DNA of 5,585 nt from Boseongicola sp. SB0662_bin_57 (lineage in GTDB: Bacteria > Pseudomonadota > Alphaproteobacteria > Rhodobacterales > Rhodobacteraceae). Location of the stretch: NCBI GenBank assembly GCA_009839535.1, contig VXPN01000539.1, forward strand, positions 1 through 5,585, given 5' to 3'. The position numbers and the translations under genes were made by a program. Within the stretch, counting starts at the first letter, position 1, and every line of letters starts with the position of its first letter. Of this stretch, positions 1 to 5,585 are shown piece after piece. The notes beneath the pieces were generated by a model that did no database searches, was not told where the DNA came from, and worked only from the letters and a program-made list of their open reading frames with translations.

Positions 1-209
1 CGGTGGAATACGTTCTGTCGCTGGGCATCGGATCGATCGCCGTTCCCCTGATTGCGCTGTTGCACAAGCGAGGGATTGGCTTCGAGGCGCAGTTTCCAGG
101 CCTCGCACTGACTGCGCTGATCATCCTGTTTGCAGCGATGCTTCTGCCCAGGCATATCCGGGCCGGTTCCCGGCGGGCGGCGGAAGCGGCGGCGTCTGCC
201 GGGAATTAG
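1..209 (+). CDS. MFS transporter, C-terminal end (5' truncated by window)
   Basis: The reading frame is already open at the left edge and ends at TAG 207-209, leaving 68 visible residues. It shows two hydrophobic helices. The first is rich in Gly, Ala and Val and ends in an Ile-Ala-Leu-Leu-His stretch. A short Lys/Arg/Gly/Phe loop follows, then a second helix of about 19 residues, and the protein finishes with a basic and Ala-rich cytoplasmic tail. Final helices 11 and 12 with a positive tail are typical of 12-helix major facilitator permeases, and the Val-Pro-Leu-Ile-Ala-Leu-Leu-His wording fits that family. This would be an inner-membrane secondary transporter. The substrate cannot be told from the tail. 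It converges with dnaX. Another polytopic membrane protein remains possible. Confidence 0.65.
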   Translation, partial: VEYVLSLGIGSIAVPLIALLHKRGIGFEAQFPGLALTALIILFAAMLLPRHIRAGSRRAAEAAASAGN

Positions 210-602
210 GCGAAGCACCGAAGGCCCGGAGAGAACGCGTGGCACGACGGAGGGCCAAGCTTCGGGCATTTCCCTGCAAGACGAATTCCCTGGCGACATC
301 GGATGGCGAAGCCCCGTCGCAGTCGAACATGCGGCTGACGGAGATCACCCGGAGGTTCCGACTTTGCCGCAGGTGCAACTGGCCAGGCCCCAGAGCAAGG
401 GAGTGGACGGCGTTGGCGGAGGAAATTGGGAAGACTCGACGCAATTCGGTCAGTTCGGGCGATCCCCGCACCGTCGGCGGCGATGGTCAAGGTCAACGGC
501 GTCACGTTCGCGACCTGCCATGCTTCGGACGTGACAGGAAGATGTGCCGATGTCTTGGGAGCGTTCGCCGCCTGAACATGCGCGATGGCGAAAGTGGTGG
601 AA
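210..602. other. Gene-poor 393-bp stretch between convergent genes
   Basis: No convincing gene was found on either strand. Open frames exist in several registers, but none has a Shine-Dalgarno site together with a recognisable protein and steady coding bias. The best local signal is a small plus-strand frame, ATG 483 to TGA 573-575 (30 residues), whose third codon positions are largely G/C; no ribosome site precedes it. A minus-strand frame starting with GTG near 471 has acceptable codon positions but runs back into the transporter gene and resembles no family I know. Small pairings are present: nested arms 211-215/260-264 and 223-227/252-256 just after the transporter stop, and 564-569/587-592 just past the dnaX stop. 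Neither has a proper U-tract. The stretch may hold a decayed gene or only 3' untranslated sequence. Confidence 0.5.
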
Positions 603-2396
603 TCAGTCCTCCTCGAATGGATCCCATTCATCCTCGACCTCATCGAGGGCATTTTCGGCGGCGGACGTGGAGAGGGCCTCGGCGGTCCGGAGATTCCCGA
701 TTCTGGCACTCGGGAACGCCGACAGGATTGCGGCGACCGTTTCGTTCTTTCTGGCGGCGGCCTTGAGCTGGTCGGTTGCCGCGTTTCGCGTTTCCGAGAT
801 CGTGGGTTGGCCACCCGAAGCCGTCACTGAAACCGTCCAACGGACGCCCGTCCAGTTCTGCAGGCATTGGCCCAACCTTTGCGCCAGGTCCCGGGCGGCC
901 TGCGGTCCTGGCTCGAACTCGATGCGGCCAGGTTGATAAGAGACCAGCCGCAGATCCTCCTCCACCTCGATGCAGAGCTTCATTTCGCGATTCGCGCGTA
1001 TCAGGTCGAATACGTGCGTGAAGGTCGGGAACCGGGCGAGGGCACTTGCCGGATCCCGGACATGCGCTGGCCAGGCAGCAGCAGCAGCCACGGCTCCGCC
1101 GGATGACGGTGTGCCTGCAGCATGAGTCGCCGCTGCGGTCGTGCCCGGACCGTGCGCGGAGCCGCTTTCTCCTCCGGCGGAAACTGATGCCAGCGGCGTG
1201 GAGGAAGGTGGGGGCGGAGCAGCGGCATCCGTCAGTTTTGCCACGAGGTCGCCGGGAGTCGGAAGATCCGCAACATGCGTCATCCTGATCACGGCCATTT
1301 CCGCAGCCATCATGGCATCGGGCGCATTCCCCACTTCCTCAAGCGCCTTCAGCGCCATTTGCCACATTCGAGACAGAACCGGCATGGGCAGCTTGTCGGC
1401 CAGCGCACTGCCACGTGTGCGTTCCTCCGGCGCCACCGTGGGATCGTTGACCGCCTCCGGCGTAATGCGGATGACGCTGATCCAGTGGGTGATTTCGGCG
1501 ATGTCACGGAGGACCGCCATCGGATCCGCGCCGTCAGAATATTGCGCGGAGAGCTCGGCCAGTGCGCCGGCCGCGTCACCGGTCATGATGAGCTCGAAGA
1601 GATCCAGGACACGGCCACGATCTGCAAGCCCGATCATTGCGCGAACCTGATCCACATCCGTTGCCTGGGTCCGATCGCTGATCGCCTGGTCAAGGAGCGA
1701 TGTCGCGTCTCGAGCCGATCCCTCCGCGGCGCGCGTGACAAGTGCAAGCGCTTCATCGGTGATCTCGGCTTTCTCGGCGGTCGCGATTCGGCGGAGCATT
1801 TCGATCATTGCCTGGGGTTCGATCCTGCGAAGGTCGAAGCGCTGGCAACGAGAAAGGACGGTGACCGGGACCTTTCGGATCTCCGTGGTCGCGAATATGA
1901 ACTTCACATGGGCGGGCGGCTCCTCAAGCGTCTTCAGAAGCGCGTTGAAGGCACTCGTCGAAAGCATGTGAACTTCGTCGAGAATGTAAATCTTGTACCG
2001 GGCCGAGGCGGCGCGGTAGTGCACGCTCTCAATGATCTCGCGGATGTCGTTCACGCCAGTGCGCGAGGCCGCATCCAGTTCGAGAACGTCGACATGCCGG
2101 CCCTGCGCAATGGCCACGCAATGCTCGCAGGCGCCGCAAGGCGAGACTGTCGGATCGCCGTTGCCGTCCTGGCCTATGCAGTTCATGCCCTTGGCGATGA
2201 TTCGCGCCGTCGTGGTCTTTCCGGTGCCCCGTATGCCCGTGAGAATGAACGCCTGGGCAATGCGGTCGGCTTCGAAGGCATTGCTGAGCGTACGCACCAT
2301 GGCGTCTTGGCCGACAAGGTCAGCAAAGGTCTCCGGACGGTACTTCCGTGCCAGTACCTGGTATTCCTTGTCAGTGCCGTCGGTCATGGGCGTCAT
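603..2396 (-). CDS. dnaX: DNA polymerase III subunit tau (clamp loader ATPase DnaX)
   Basis: The 597-residue product is the ATPase subunit of the clamp loader, which opens the beta clamp and places it on primed DNA and couples the polymerase cores. The AAA+ core is complete: Walker A GIRGTGKT at 54-61, a zinc site formed by Cys73, Cys87, Cys90 and Cys93, Walker B ending in Asp140-Glu141, sensor 1 FATTE at 168-172, the Ser-Arg-Cys arginine finger at 182-184, and sensor 2 GSARD at 226-230. The collar domain follows to about 375. A low-complexity Pro/Ser/Ala/Gly linker spans about 391-441. A C-terminal domain (about 455-530) of the type found in alphaproteobacterial tau subunits comes next, then an acidic tail ending DPFEED. 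The start at 2396 is the first in-frame Met; a second Met lies at residue 4. No clear Shine-Dalgarno sequence precedes either. Downstream, the usual ybaB and recR partners are not visible. Confidence 0.97.
   Translation of the reverse strand: MTPMTDGTDKEYQVLARKYRPETFADLVGQDAMVRTLSNAFEADRIAQAFILTGIRGTGKTTTARIIAKGMNCIGQDGNGDPTVSPCGACEHCVAIAQGRHVDVLELDAASRTGVNDIREIIESVHYRAASARYKIYILDEVHMLSTSAFNALLKTLEEPPAHVKFIFATTEIRKVPVTVLSRCQRFDLRRIEPQAMIEMLRRIATAEKAEITDEALALVTRAAEGSARDATSLLDQAISDRTQATDVDQVRAMIGLADRGRVLDLFELIMTGDAAGALAELSAQYSDGADPMAVLRDIAEITHWISVIRITPEAVNDPTVAPEERTRGSALADKLPMPVLSRMWQMALKALEEVGNAPDAMMAAEMAVIRMTHVADLPTPGDLVAKLTDAAAPPPPSSTPLASVSAGGESGSAHGPGTTAAATHAAGTPSSGGAVAAAAAWPAHVRDPASALARFPTFTHVFDLIRANREMKLCIEVEEDLRLVSYQPGRIEFEPGPQAARDLAQRLGQCLQNWTGVRWTVSVTASGGQPTISETRNAATDQLKAAARKNETVAAILSAFPSARIGNLRTAEALSTSAAENALDEVEDEWDPFEED
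1075..1086 (-). repeat. Short trinucleotide repeat in the dnaX linker
   Basis: Four tandem GCA units on the plus strand read as GCT codons in dnaX and help make the five-alanine run at residues 437-441, just before the C-terminal tau domain. A change in unit number would lengthen or shorten the flexible linker without shifting the frame. It is too short to call a real contingency repeat. Confidence 0.35.
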
Positions 2397-2447
2397 GCAT
2401 GAATCAGTTCGGGCAAGCGTAGACCGTGTGCCGGGCAGGGTCCACTC

Positions 2448-2475
2448 TTGTCCTGAGACAGGGCGTCCCTATGCT
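2448..2475 (+). promoter_or_regulatory. Candidate promoter of the ankyrin/phosphatase unit
   Basis: A TTGTCC element (2448-2453) is separated by 16 bp from TATGCT (2470-2475). This is an acceptable though imperfect sigma70-type pair. It would start transcription near 2482 and give a leader of about 125 nt containing both inverted repeats of this intergenic region. No equally good pair was seen on the minus strand for dnaX. Confidence 0.3.
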
Positions 2476-2480
2476 GGCAT

Positions 2481-2496
2481 TGCCTCCGGGGAGGCA
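2481..2496. repeat. Inverted repeat TGCCTC-N4-GAGGCA
   Basis: Six-base arms (2481-2486 and 2491-2496) match perfectly around a four-base CGGG centre in the divergent dnaX/ankyrin intergenic region. It could be an operator or a small leader hairpin placed at the predicted transcription start. No T-run follows, so it is not a terminator. Confidence 0.4.
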
Positions 2497-2528
2497 TCCG
2501 GATCCTCGGAAAGCCGATGTCGGCACAA

Positions 2529-2545
2529 TCGAGTCTGACGCTCGA
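2529..2545. repeat. Inverted repeat TCGAG-N7-CTCGA
   Basis: Perfect five-base arms (2529-2533 and 2541-2545) flank a seven-base spacer about 60 bp before the ankyrin gene start. The spacing would suit a dimeric regulator, but arms this short occur by chance in GC-rich DNA. Confidence 0.25.
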
Positions 2546-2594
2546 CATTTCTTGGCGCTTCTCACGCCCGTTTCGGCGGATCACCGGGCAAGGA

Positions 2595-2599
2595 AGGAG
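2595..2599 (+). promoter_or_regulatory. Shine-Dalgarno site fixing the ankyrin gene start
   Basis: AGGAG sits 7 nt before ATG 2607. An in-frame ATG at 2517 would add 30 Arg-rich residues but has no ribosome site, so 2607 is preferred. Confidence 0.85.
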
Positions 2600-2606
2600 A
2601 GACCCG

Positions 2607-4133
2607 ATGGCGATTTCCGTCATTTGCATGCGCCGTGACGCGCAGGCACTCAGGAGTGCCTGTGCGGCAGGTGAACGTGATGCGCTGGCCCGCGTCGAGG
2701 CGGTTCTCGGGACCGATCCGAAGGCGGCAAGCAATGCCGATGCCTTGCGCGTCCTGGCTAGAGAAGCCGGATACGCAAGTTGGTCGGCCTTCAAGTTTGC
2801 GGCCGAAGCAGGGGCCATGGACCGGGCCGGGAAACTCGACCGTCTCAAGATGGCGCTGTTTCACGGGCAAGGGTGGCGGGTCGAACGCCTCTTGGAGGTC
2901 GCGCCGGATCTCAGGCGGGACAATCTTGGGATCATGTGTGCCTTGTACGACGTTGAGGGTGCGCGCGAGGCGCTCGACGCCGGACCGAAAGCTGTCAGTG
3001 AACCCACACTCGGGCCGAGATCGCCAATTCTGCATCTGGCGTTTTCCCGGTGGTGGCGTCACGGCGGTTCGGAAGAGGACATGCTGGCAACTGCGGACGT
3101 GTTGAAGGCGGCAGGTGCGAATGTCAACGATTCATACGAGCAGGTGCCTGGGAACCCGCTTTCGGCACTTTACGGTGCCGTCGGGCACGCGTCGAATCTG
3201 CGGCTGGCTGCATGGCTCTTGGAAAACGGGGCGGATCCCGATGACGGCGAGTCGCTCTATCATGCCTGCGAAGTCGGCGCGCCCGCGCTGCGGATCCTGC
3301 TGGACCACGGTGCGCGGATCACGCGGACAAACGCTCTGCCGCGCGCCCTCGACTTCAACGATCCGGAGATGGTGGAAGCGCTTCTCGAGCGCGGAGCCGA
3401 TCCAAACGAGTCCGTTCACTGGCCGGAAGTTTCGGGCGAGGCGCCCTTCGTGATCCCGGCGCTTCATCAAGCGGCGCGACGGCTTTGCTCGCGCCGTATC
3501 GTGGCAAGGCTTCTGGACGCAGGCGGGAATCCGGACCAGGTTGCGTGGGGACACAGCGCATATGCGCTTGCGCGGATGTTCGGCAATGACGGAGCCGCCA
3601 AAGAAATGGCGTCGCGGGGCTGCAGGACCGATCTGGGAGGTGAGGAGGTTGCAATTGCGGATGCGGTTGCCGGCAGAGCGATGCGTCGGATCGATCCTGA
3701 ACGCCTGCCGGAGCCGACCCGCGACATGATCCGGTCCCAGATCCACCTGCCGCACGCTCTGCGCCGCACGAAGGCTTTGGTGGAAATCGGCCTTCCTCAT
3801 GATCGTCCGGACCCGCAGGGGTTGACGCCCGTGCAAGTGGCAGGTTGGGAAGGGATTCCGGACGTCATGGAGCACCTTTTGTCTTTGGGGGTCAGCCTGG
3901 ATCACGTTAACGGGTACGGCGGGGATCTGATGTCGACGATAGTCCATGGTTCGGAAAACGCGCCCGGAAGGCGCAAGCGTGATCACGTCGCCTGTGCCCG
4001 GCTTGCCTTGGAATCCGGTGTTCCGCTCAGGCGCCGGGAAATCGAATTCGCCGGAGAGATCGAGATGGCAGAGTTTCTGAACGACTGGGCGGAGGACCAC
4101 CCGGATCAAGTGACGGAGGATCGCCTTGGCTGA
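2607..4133 (+). CDS. Ankyrin-repeat protein
   Basis: The protein has 508 residues with no signal peptide or membrane helix, so it is probably cytoplasmic. An N-terminal helical region (about 1-70) contains the segment ALRVLAREAGYASWSAFK, a preface seen in many proteobacterial ankyrin proteins. Degenerate ankyrin repeats follow at about 139-176 (ending AGANVND), 182-215 (LLENGADPDDG), 217-243 (LLDHGARI), 244-270 (LLERGADPNES), 284-312 (LLDAGGNPDQV), 313-344 and 405-435 (LLSLGVSLDHVN). The repeats diverge from consensus, and the stretch 345-400 is poorly matched. Ankyrin repeats bind other proteins; the ligand here is unknown. The gene overlaps the phosphatase gene by 8 bp, so the two are probably translated together, and the phosphatase is a natural partner candidate. 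There is no catalytic domain. Confidence 0.88.
   Translation: MAISVICMRRDAQALRSACAAGERDALARVEAVLGTDPKAASNADALRVLAREAGYASWSAFKFAAEAGAMDRAGKLDRLKMALFHGQGWRVERLLEVAPDLRRDNLGIMCALYDVEGAREALDAGPKAVSEPTLGPRSPILHLAFSRWWRHGGSEEDMLATADVLKAAGANVNDSYEQVPGNPLSALYGAVGHASNLRLAAWLLENGADPDDGESLYHACEVGAPALRILLDHGARITRTNALPRALDFNDPEMVEALLERGADPNESVHWPEVSGEAPFVIPALHQAARRLCSRRIVARLLDAGGNPDQVAWGHSAYALARMFGNDGAAKEMASRGCRTDLGGEEVAIADAVAGRAMRRIDPERLPEPTRDMIRSQIHLPHALRRTKALVEIGLPHDRPDPQGLTPVQVAGWEGIPDVMEHLLSLGVSLDHVNGYGGDLMSTIVHGSENAPGRRKRDHVACARLALESGVPLRRREIEFAGEIEMAEFLNDWAEDHPDQVTEDRLG
4115..4119 (+). promoter_or_regulatory. Shine-Dalgarno site deciding the TTG start of the phosphatase
   Basis: GGAGG lies inside the end of the ankyrin gene, 6 nt before TTG 4126 and 18 nt before the first in-frame ATG at 4138. 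Spacing favours TTG, which would give an 8-bp overlap and translational coupling. Confidence 0.75.
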
Positions 4134-4620
4134 ATTCATGATCGCGGAACTTCCGCTTGGGCATGGAATGATCGGCATCGCGCCGATGCCGGGCCGGGGC
4201 GGGAACTGTTCCAGGGACTTGGCGGCGATCATTTCCTGGGGTGCGGACGTCGTCCTGACGATGACCGGCAGGCACGAACTCGAATTCGCCGGTGCGTCGG
4301 CCATGGGTGAGGATCTTGAGGCTGCCGGCGTGCTTTGGCGGCACTTGCCTGTCACCGATCTCGGAGCACCCTCTCCTGAGACCTGCGCGCTTTGGCCGGA
4401 GGCGTCGGAAGTTGCGCATCGCACCCTTGATGGCGGTGGCCGGGTTCTGGCGCATTGCTTCGGTGGTTGCGGGCGTTCGGGGATGGCGCTTCTGAGACTG
4501 ATGGTGGAGGCCGGTGAGGATGTCGATGCGGCGCTGGCGCGGCTTCGGTCCGTCAGGCCCTGCGCCGTCGAGACCGTCGCCCAACAGACTTGGTCGGCCT
4601 TGGGTTCAGGCCGCGAATGA
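4126..4620 (+). CDS. Dual-specificity/tyrosine protein phosphatase, Cys-based
   Basis: The product has 164 residues, about the size of a single phosphatase domain, and shows no export signal. The signature loop HCFGGCGRSG gives the C-x5-R motif, with nucleophile Cys111 and phosphate-binding Arg117 followed by Ser118. Asp78 in LPVTDLGAP is the likely general acid. The early MPGRGGN turn (21-27) and DLAAIISWGADVVLTM (31-46) match the CDKN3-like branch of dual-specificity phosphatases, as does RPCAVETVAQQ near the C terminus. It would remove phosphate from Tyr, Ser or Thr of a protein, or from another small phosphorylated target; the substrate is not evident. A second cysteine, Cys114, sits inside the loop where human CDKN3 has Leu. 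The gene starts inside the ankyrin gene and no kinase is nearby. Confidence 0.87.
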   Translation: MAEFMIAELPLGHGMIGIAPMPGRGGNCSRDLAAIISWGADVVLTMTGRHELEFAGASAMGEDLEAAGVLWRHLPVTDLGAPSPETCALWPEASEVAHRTLDGGGRVLAHCFGGCGRSGMALLRLMVEAGEDVDAALARLRSVRPCAVETVAQQTWSALGSGRE

Positions 4621-4646
4621 GACCTGTCCCCAAGCCTCGTGCTTCC

Positions 4647-4675
4647 TTGCGCGGGCCGGTTGAAGGCGCTATATG
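4647..4675 (+). promoter_or_regulatory. Promoter of the SRP RNA gene
   Basis: TTGCGC (4647-4652) is separated by exactly 17 bp from TATATG (4670-4675), and the predicted start 7-8 nt later coincides with the first base of the SRP RNA stem at 4683. The agreement of spacing and position makes this the best promoter in the window. Confidence 0.75.
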
Positions 4676-4682
4676 TGCTCTT

Positions 4683-4776
4683 GAGAGGTTGGCGCGGGCG
4701 AGCGCCTCGCCAACCCGGTCAGGTCCGGAAGGAAGCAGCCGTAACGAGCCACGCTTGGGTCGTTGTCCAACCTCTC
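4683..4776 (+). ncRNA. ffs: Small signal recognition particle RNA (4.5S type)
   Basis: The conserved apical domain of the bacterial SRP RNA is present at about 4718-4740: the GGTCAGGTCC strand, a GGAA tetraloop at 4727-4730, and GGAAGCAGCC on the return strand, which is the binding site for the Ffh protein. The ends pair perfectly over 10 bp (GAGAGGTTGG 4683-4692 with CCAACCTCTC 4767-4776), closing the rod-shaped hairpin. The 94-nt length fits the small bacterial class lacking an Alu domain. With Ffh and FtsY it directs membrane-protein ribosomes to the inner membrane. Mature ends may differ by a few bases. Confidence 0.96.
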
Positions 4777-5059
4777 GCCGCTCTCAATGTTTGCGAATGA
4801 TCCCGTGCGGGTTGTTTTCCTTGCGGGAACCGGTTGCTGCGCAGCAGACGACGGGTTTCCGCAAGCATTGTCGGCTGCACCGTCCTGTCGAATGGCGCTG
4901 GTGCGCTGCGTGCGGGCCTTTGCGCCTCTCCTCGGCCGGACCTCGAAAGGCGCGGAGGCGGCGTTCGCCGACGATGAAGCGTCGGGCGTCGGCAACCGCA
5001 CCCCGTTTGCCAATCTGCCGGCCGCGTGGCAAATCGGCTTCGGGAGGGCACGACCTGGG
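4777..5059 (+). other. ffs-nudC interval, open in the nudC frame
   Basis: No separate gene is supported here. The nudC frame stays open through the whole interval: from ATG 4787, 91 codons run without a stop into the nudC start at 5060. From about 4920 the third positions of this frame are rich in G/C, as in real genes nearby, yet no Shine-Dalgarno site precedes 4787 and the translation (including EAAFADDEASGVGNRTPFAN) matches no family I recognise. A perfect 12-bp palindrome, TGCTGCGCAGCA, lies at 4835-4846. The interval could be untranslated leader, an N-terminal extension of NudC, or a decayed gene. Confidence 0.45.
4801..4818 (+). terminator. Weak candidate terminator of ffs
   Basis: A short CCCG/CGGG stem (4802-4805 with 4808-4811) is followed by TTGTTTT about 25 nt after the end of the SRP RNA. 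The T-rich tail is right, but the stem has only three or four pairs and a very tight loop, so termination would be inefficient or need another mechanism. Confidence 0.3.
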
Positions 5060-5585
5060 ATGCAATGCGCGGAATCAGTGACCTTTGGCAGCTCGGGTCT
5101 TGACCGAGCCGTTCACCTGAGGGCGGACCCTCCGGGCGGGCGCGTGCTGCCGCTTTGGCGGGGCAAGCCCCTGCTGGAAAGGGAGGGCCGCCGACCGGTC
5201 TTCCTGTCGGCTGACCATCAGGCATTCGATACGGCGAGCGAGCCAGCGGTATTCCTTGGATTGGACGAGGGCGAGCCCCGCCACGCACGAGACATTTCGG
5301 ACTGGCTGCCGGAGGGCGGCGGCGAGGGCGTCGGCGCATTCAACGACACTTCGGAGCAGCAGCACCCCGCACTTGCCGGCGGATGCGCGTTTGCCGACCT
5401 GCGCCAGAACATGACACGCCTTTCCGTCCGCGATGCCGAACTTGTCGTGATCGGCAAGGCGCTTCTCGAATGGCATCGAACGCATCGGTTCTGCGCGCGT
5501 TGCGGCGCTCCGAGCAGGATGGCAATGGCGGGTTGGCAGCGGAATTGCCCTGCCTGCGAGGGCCAGCACTTTCCACGCACCGATC
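5060..5585 (+). CDS. nudC: NADH pyrophosphatase NudC, N-terminal part (3' truncated by window)
   Basis: The visible 175 residues open with MQCAESVTFGSSGLDRA, a typical start for alphaproteobacterial NudC, and carry the Nudix-like N-terminal domain with PLWRGKPLL at 31-39. GGCAFADLRQ at 107-116 and ALLEWHRTHRFCARCG at 134-149 follow. Cys145/Cys148 and Cys163/Cys166 form the zinc ribbon between the two domains, and the sequence leaves the window at HFPRTD. The catalytic Nudix box (G-x5-E-x7-REUxEE-x-G) must lie beyond the edge, so activity cannot be verified here. The family splits NADH to NMNH and AMP, and the E. coli enzyme also removes NAD caps from RNA. GGAGG at 5043-5047 is 12 nt before ATG, slightly far, so the exact start is less certain than the identity. 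Confidence 0.93.
   Translation, partial: MQCAESVTFGSSGLDRAVHLRADPPGGRVLPLWRGKPLLEREGRRPVFLSADHQAFDTASEPAVFLGLDEGEPRHARDISDWLPEGGGEGVGAFNDTSEQQHPALAGGCAFADLRQNMTRLSVRDAELVVIGKALLEWHRTHRFCARCGAPSRMAMAGWQRNCPACEGQHFPRTD

Noticed and set aside
563..577. GTTC-N7-GAAC resembling a LexA site
   Set aside because: Alphaproteobacterial LexA uses the direct repeat GTTC-N7-GTTC. This inverted form lies at the 3' end of dnaX and not at a promoter.
206..814. A minus-strand open frame running from dnaX into the gap, considered as a replacement for ybaB
   Set aside because: Most of its start region overlaps dnaX in another frame, and the translation shows none of the Met/Gly/Lys-rich features of YbaB.
1230..1245. 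A possible dnaX frameshift site (GCAAAAC on the coding strand) that could make a gamma form
   Set aside because: It is not a canonical slippery heptamer, and the -1 frame has no nearby stop, unlike the E. coli gamma site.
1275..2402. A 375-codon plus-strand open frame opposite dnaX
   Set aside because: It is antisense to a complete, motif-verified dnaX. Its His/Arg/Asp-rich translation has no family features and it is explained by GC-rich codon bias on the other strand.
2401..2535. GANTC methylation sites upstream of dnaX (2401-2405 and 2531-2535)
   Set aside because: GANTC sites are scattered throughout the window, so these two carry no special signal for cell-cycle control.
3132..4424. 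A 430-codon minus-strand open frame opposite the ankyrin and phosphatase genes
   Set aside because: It crosses the boundary between two well-supported plus-strand genes, has no ribosome site and encodes a low-information Arg/Pro-rich product.
4590..5081. A 163-codon plus-strand open frame across ffs and the ffs-nudC interval
   Set aside because: It runs through the SRP RNA gene, is Arg/Ser/Pro-rich and out of frame with nudC, so it is a compositional artefact.

Overview
This is a high-GC window whose genes look alphaproteobacterial, most likely from the order Rhodobacterales. The grounds are G/C-biased third codon positions, the long Ala/Pro-linked DnaX with an alphaproteobacterial-type C-terminal domain, the NudC start, and dnaX, the SRP RNA gene (ffs) and nudC lying close together. 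This assignment rests on gene recognition, not on a search.

Layout from left to right. Positions 1-209 (+) hold the last two membrane helices of an MFS transporter. Positions 210-602 contain no gene I can support. Positions 603-2396 (-) are dnaX, the tau subunit of the DNA polymerase III clamp loader, convergent with the transporter. Positions 2397-2606 are a divergent intergenic region with a weak promoter candidate and two small inverted repeats. Positions 2607-4133 (+) encode a 508-residue ankyrin-repeat protein. It overlaps by 8 bp a small Cys-dependent dual-specificity/tyrosine phosphatase (4126-4620, TTG start), so the two form a tight two-gene unit. A good sigma70-type promoter (4647-4675) leads into ffs (4683-4776). 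Positions 4777-5059 separate ffs from nudC. Finally nudC (5060 to the window end) encodes the N-terminal domain and zinc ribbon of NADH pyrophosphatase; the Nudix catalytic box lies outside the window.

Most of the window is housekeeping: replication (dnaX), protein targeting (ffs) and NAD(H) or NAD-cap turnover (nudC). The accessory element is the ankyrin/phosphatase pair between dnaX and ffs. Overlap and Shine-Dalgarno placement indicate coupled translation, and the simplest reading is a protein-binding scaffold made together with a phosphatase; their targets cannot be read from the sequence. The other points of interest are the reading frame that stays open from just after ffs into nudC, and the absence of the expected ybaB-recR partners downstream of dnaX. 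I found no mobile element, CRISPR array or tRNA.
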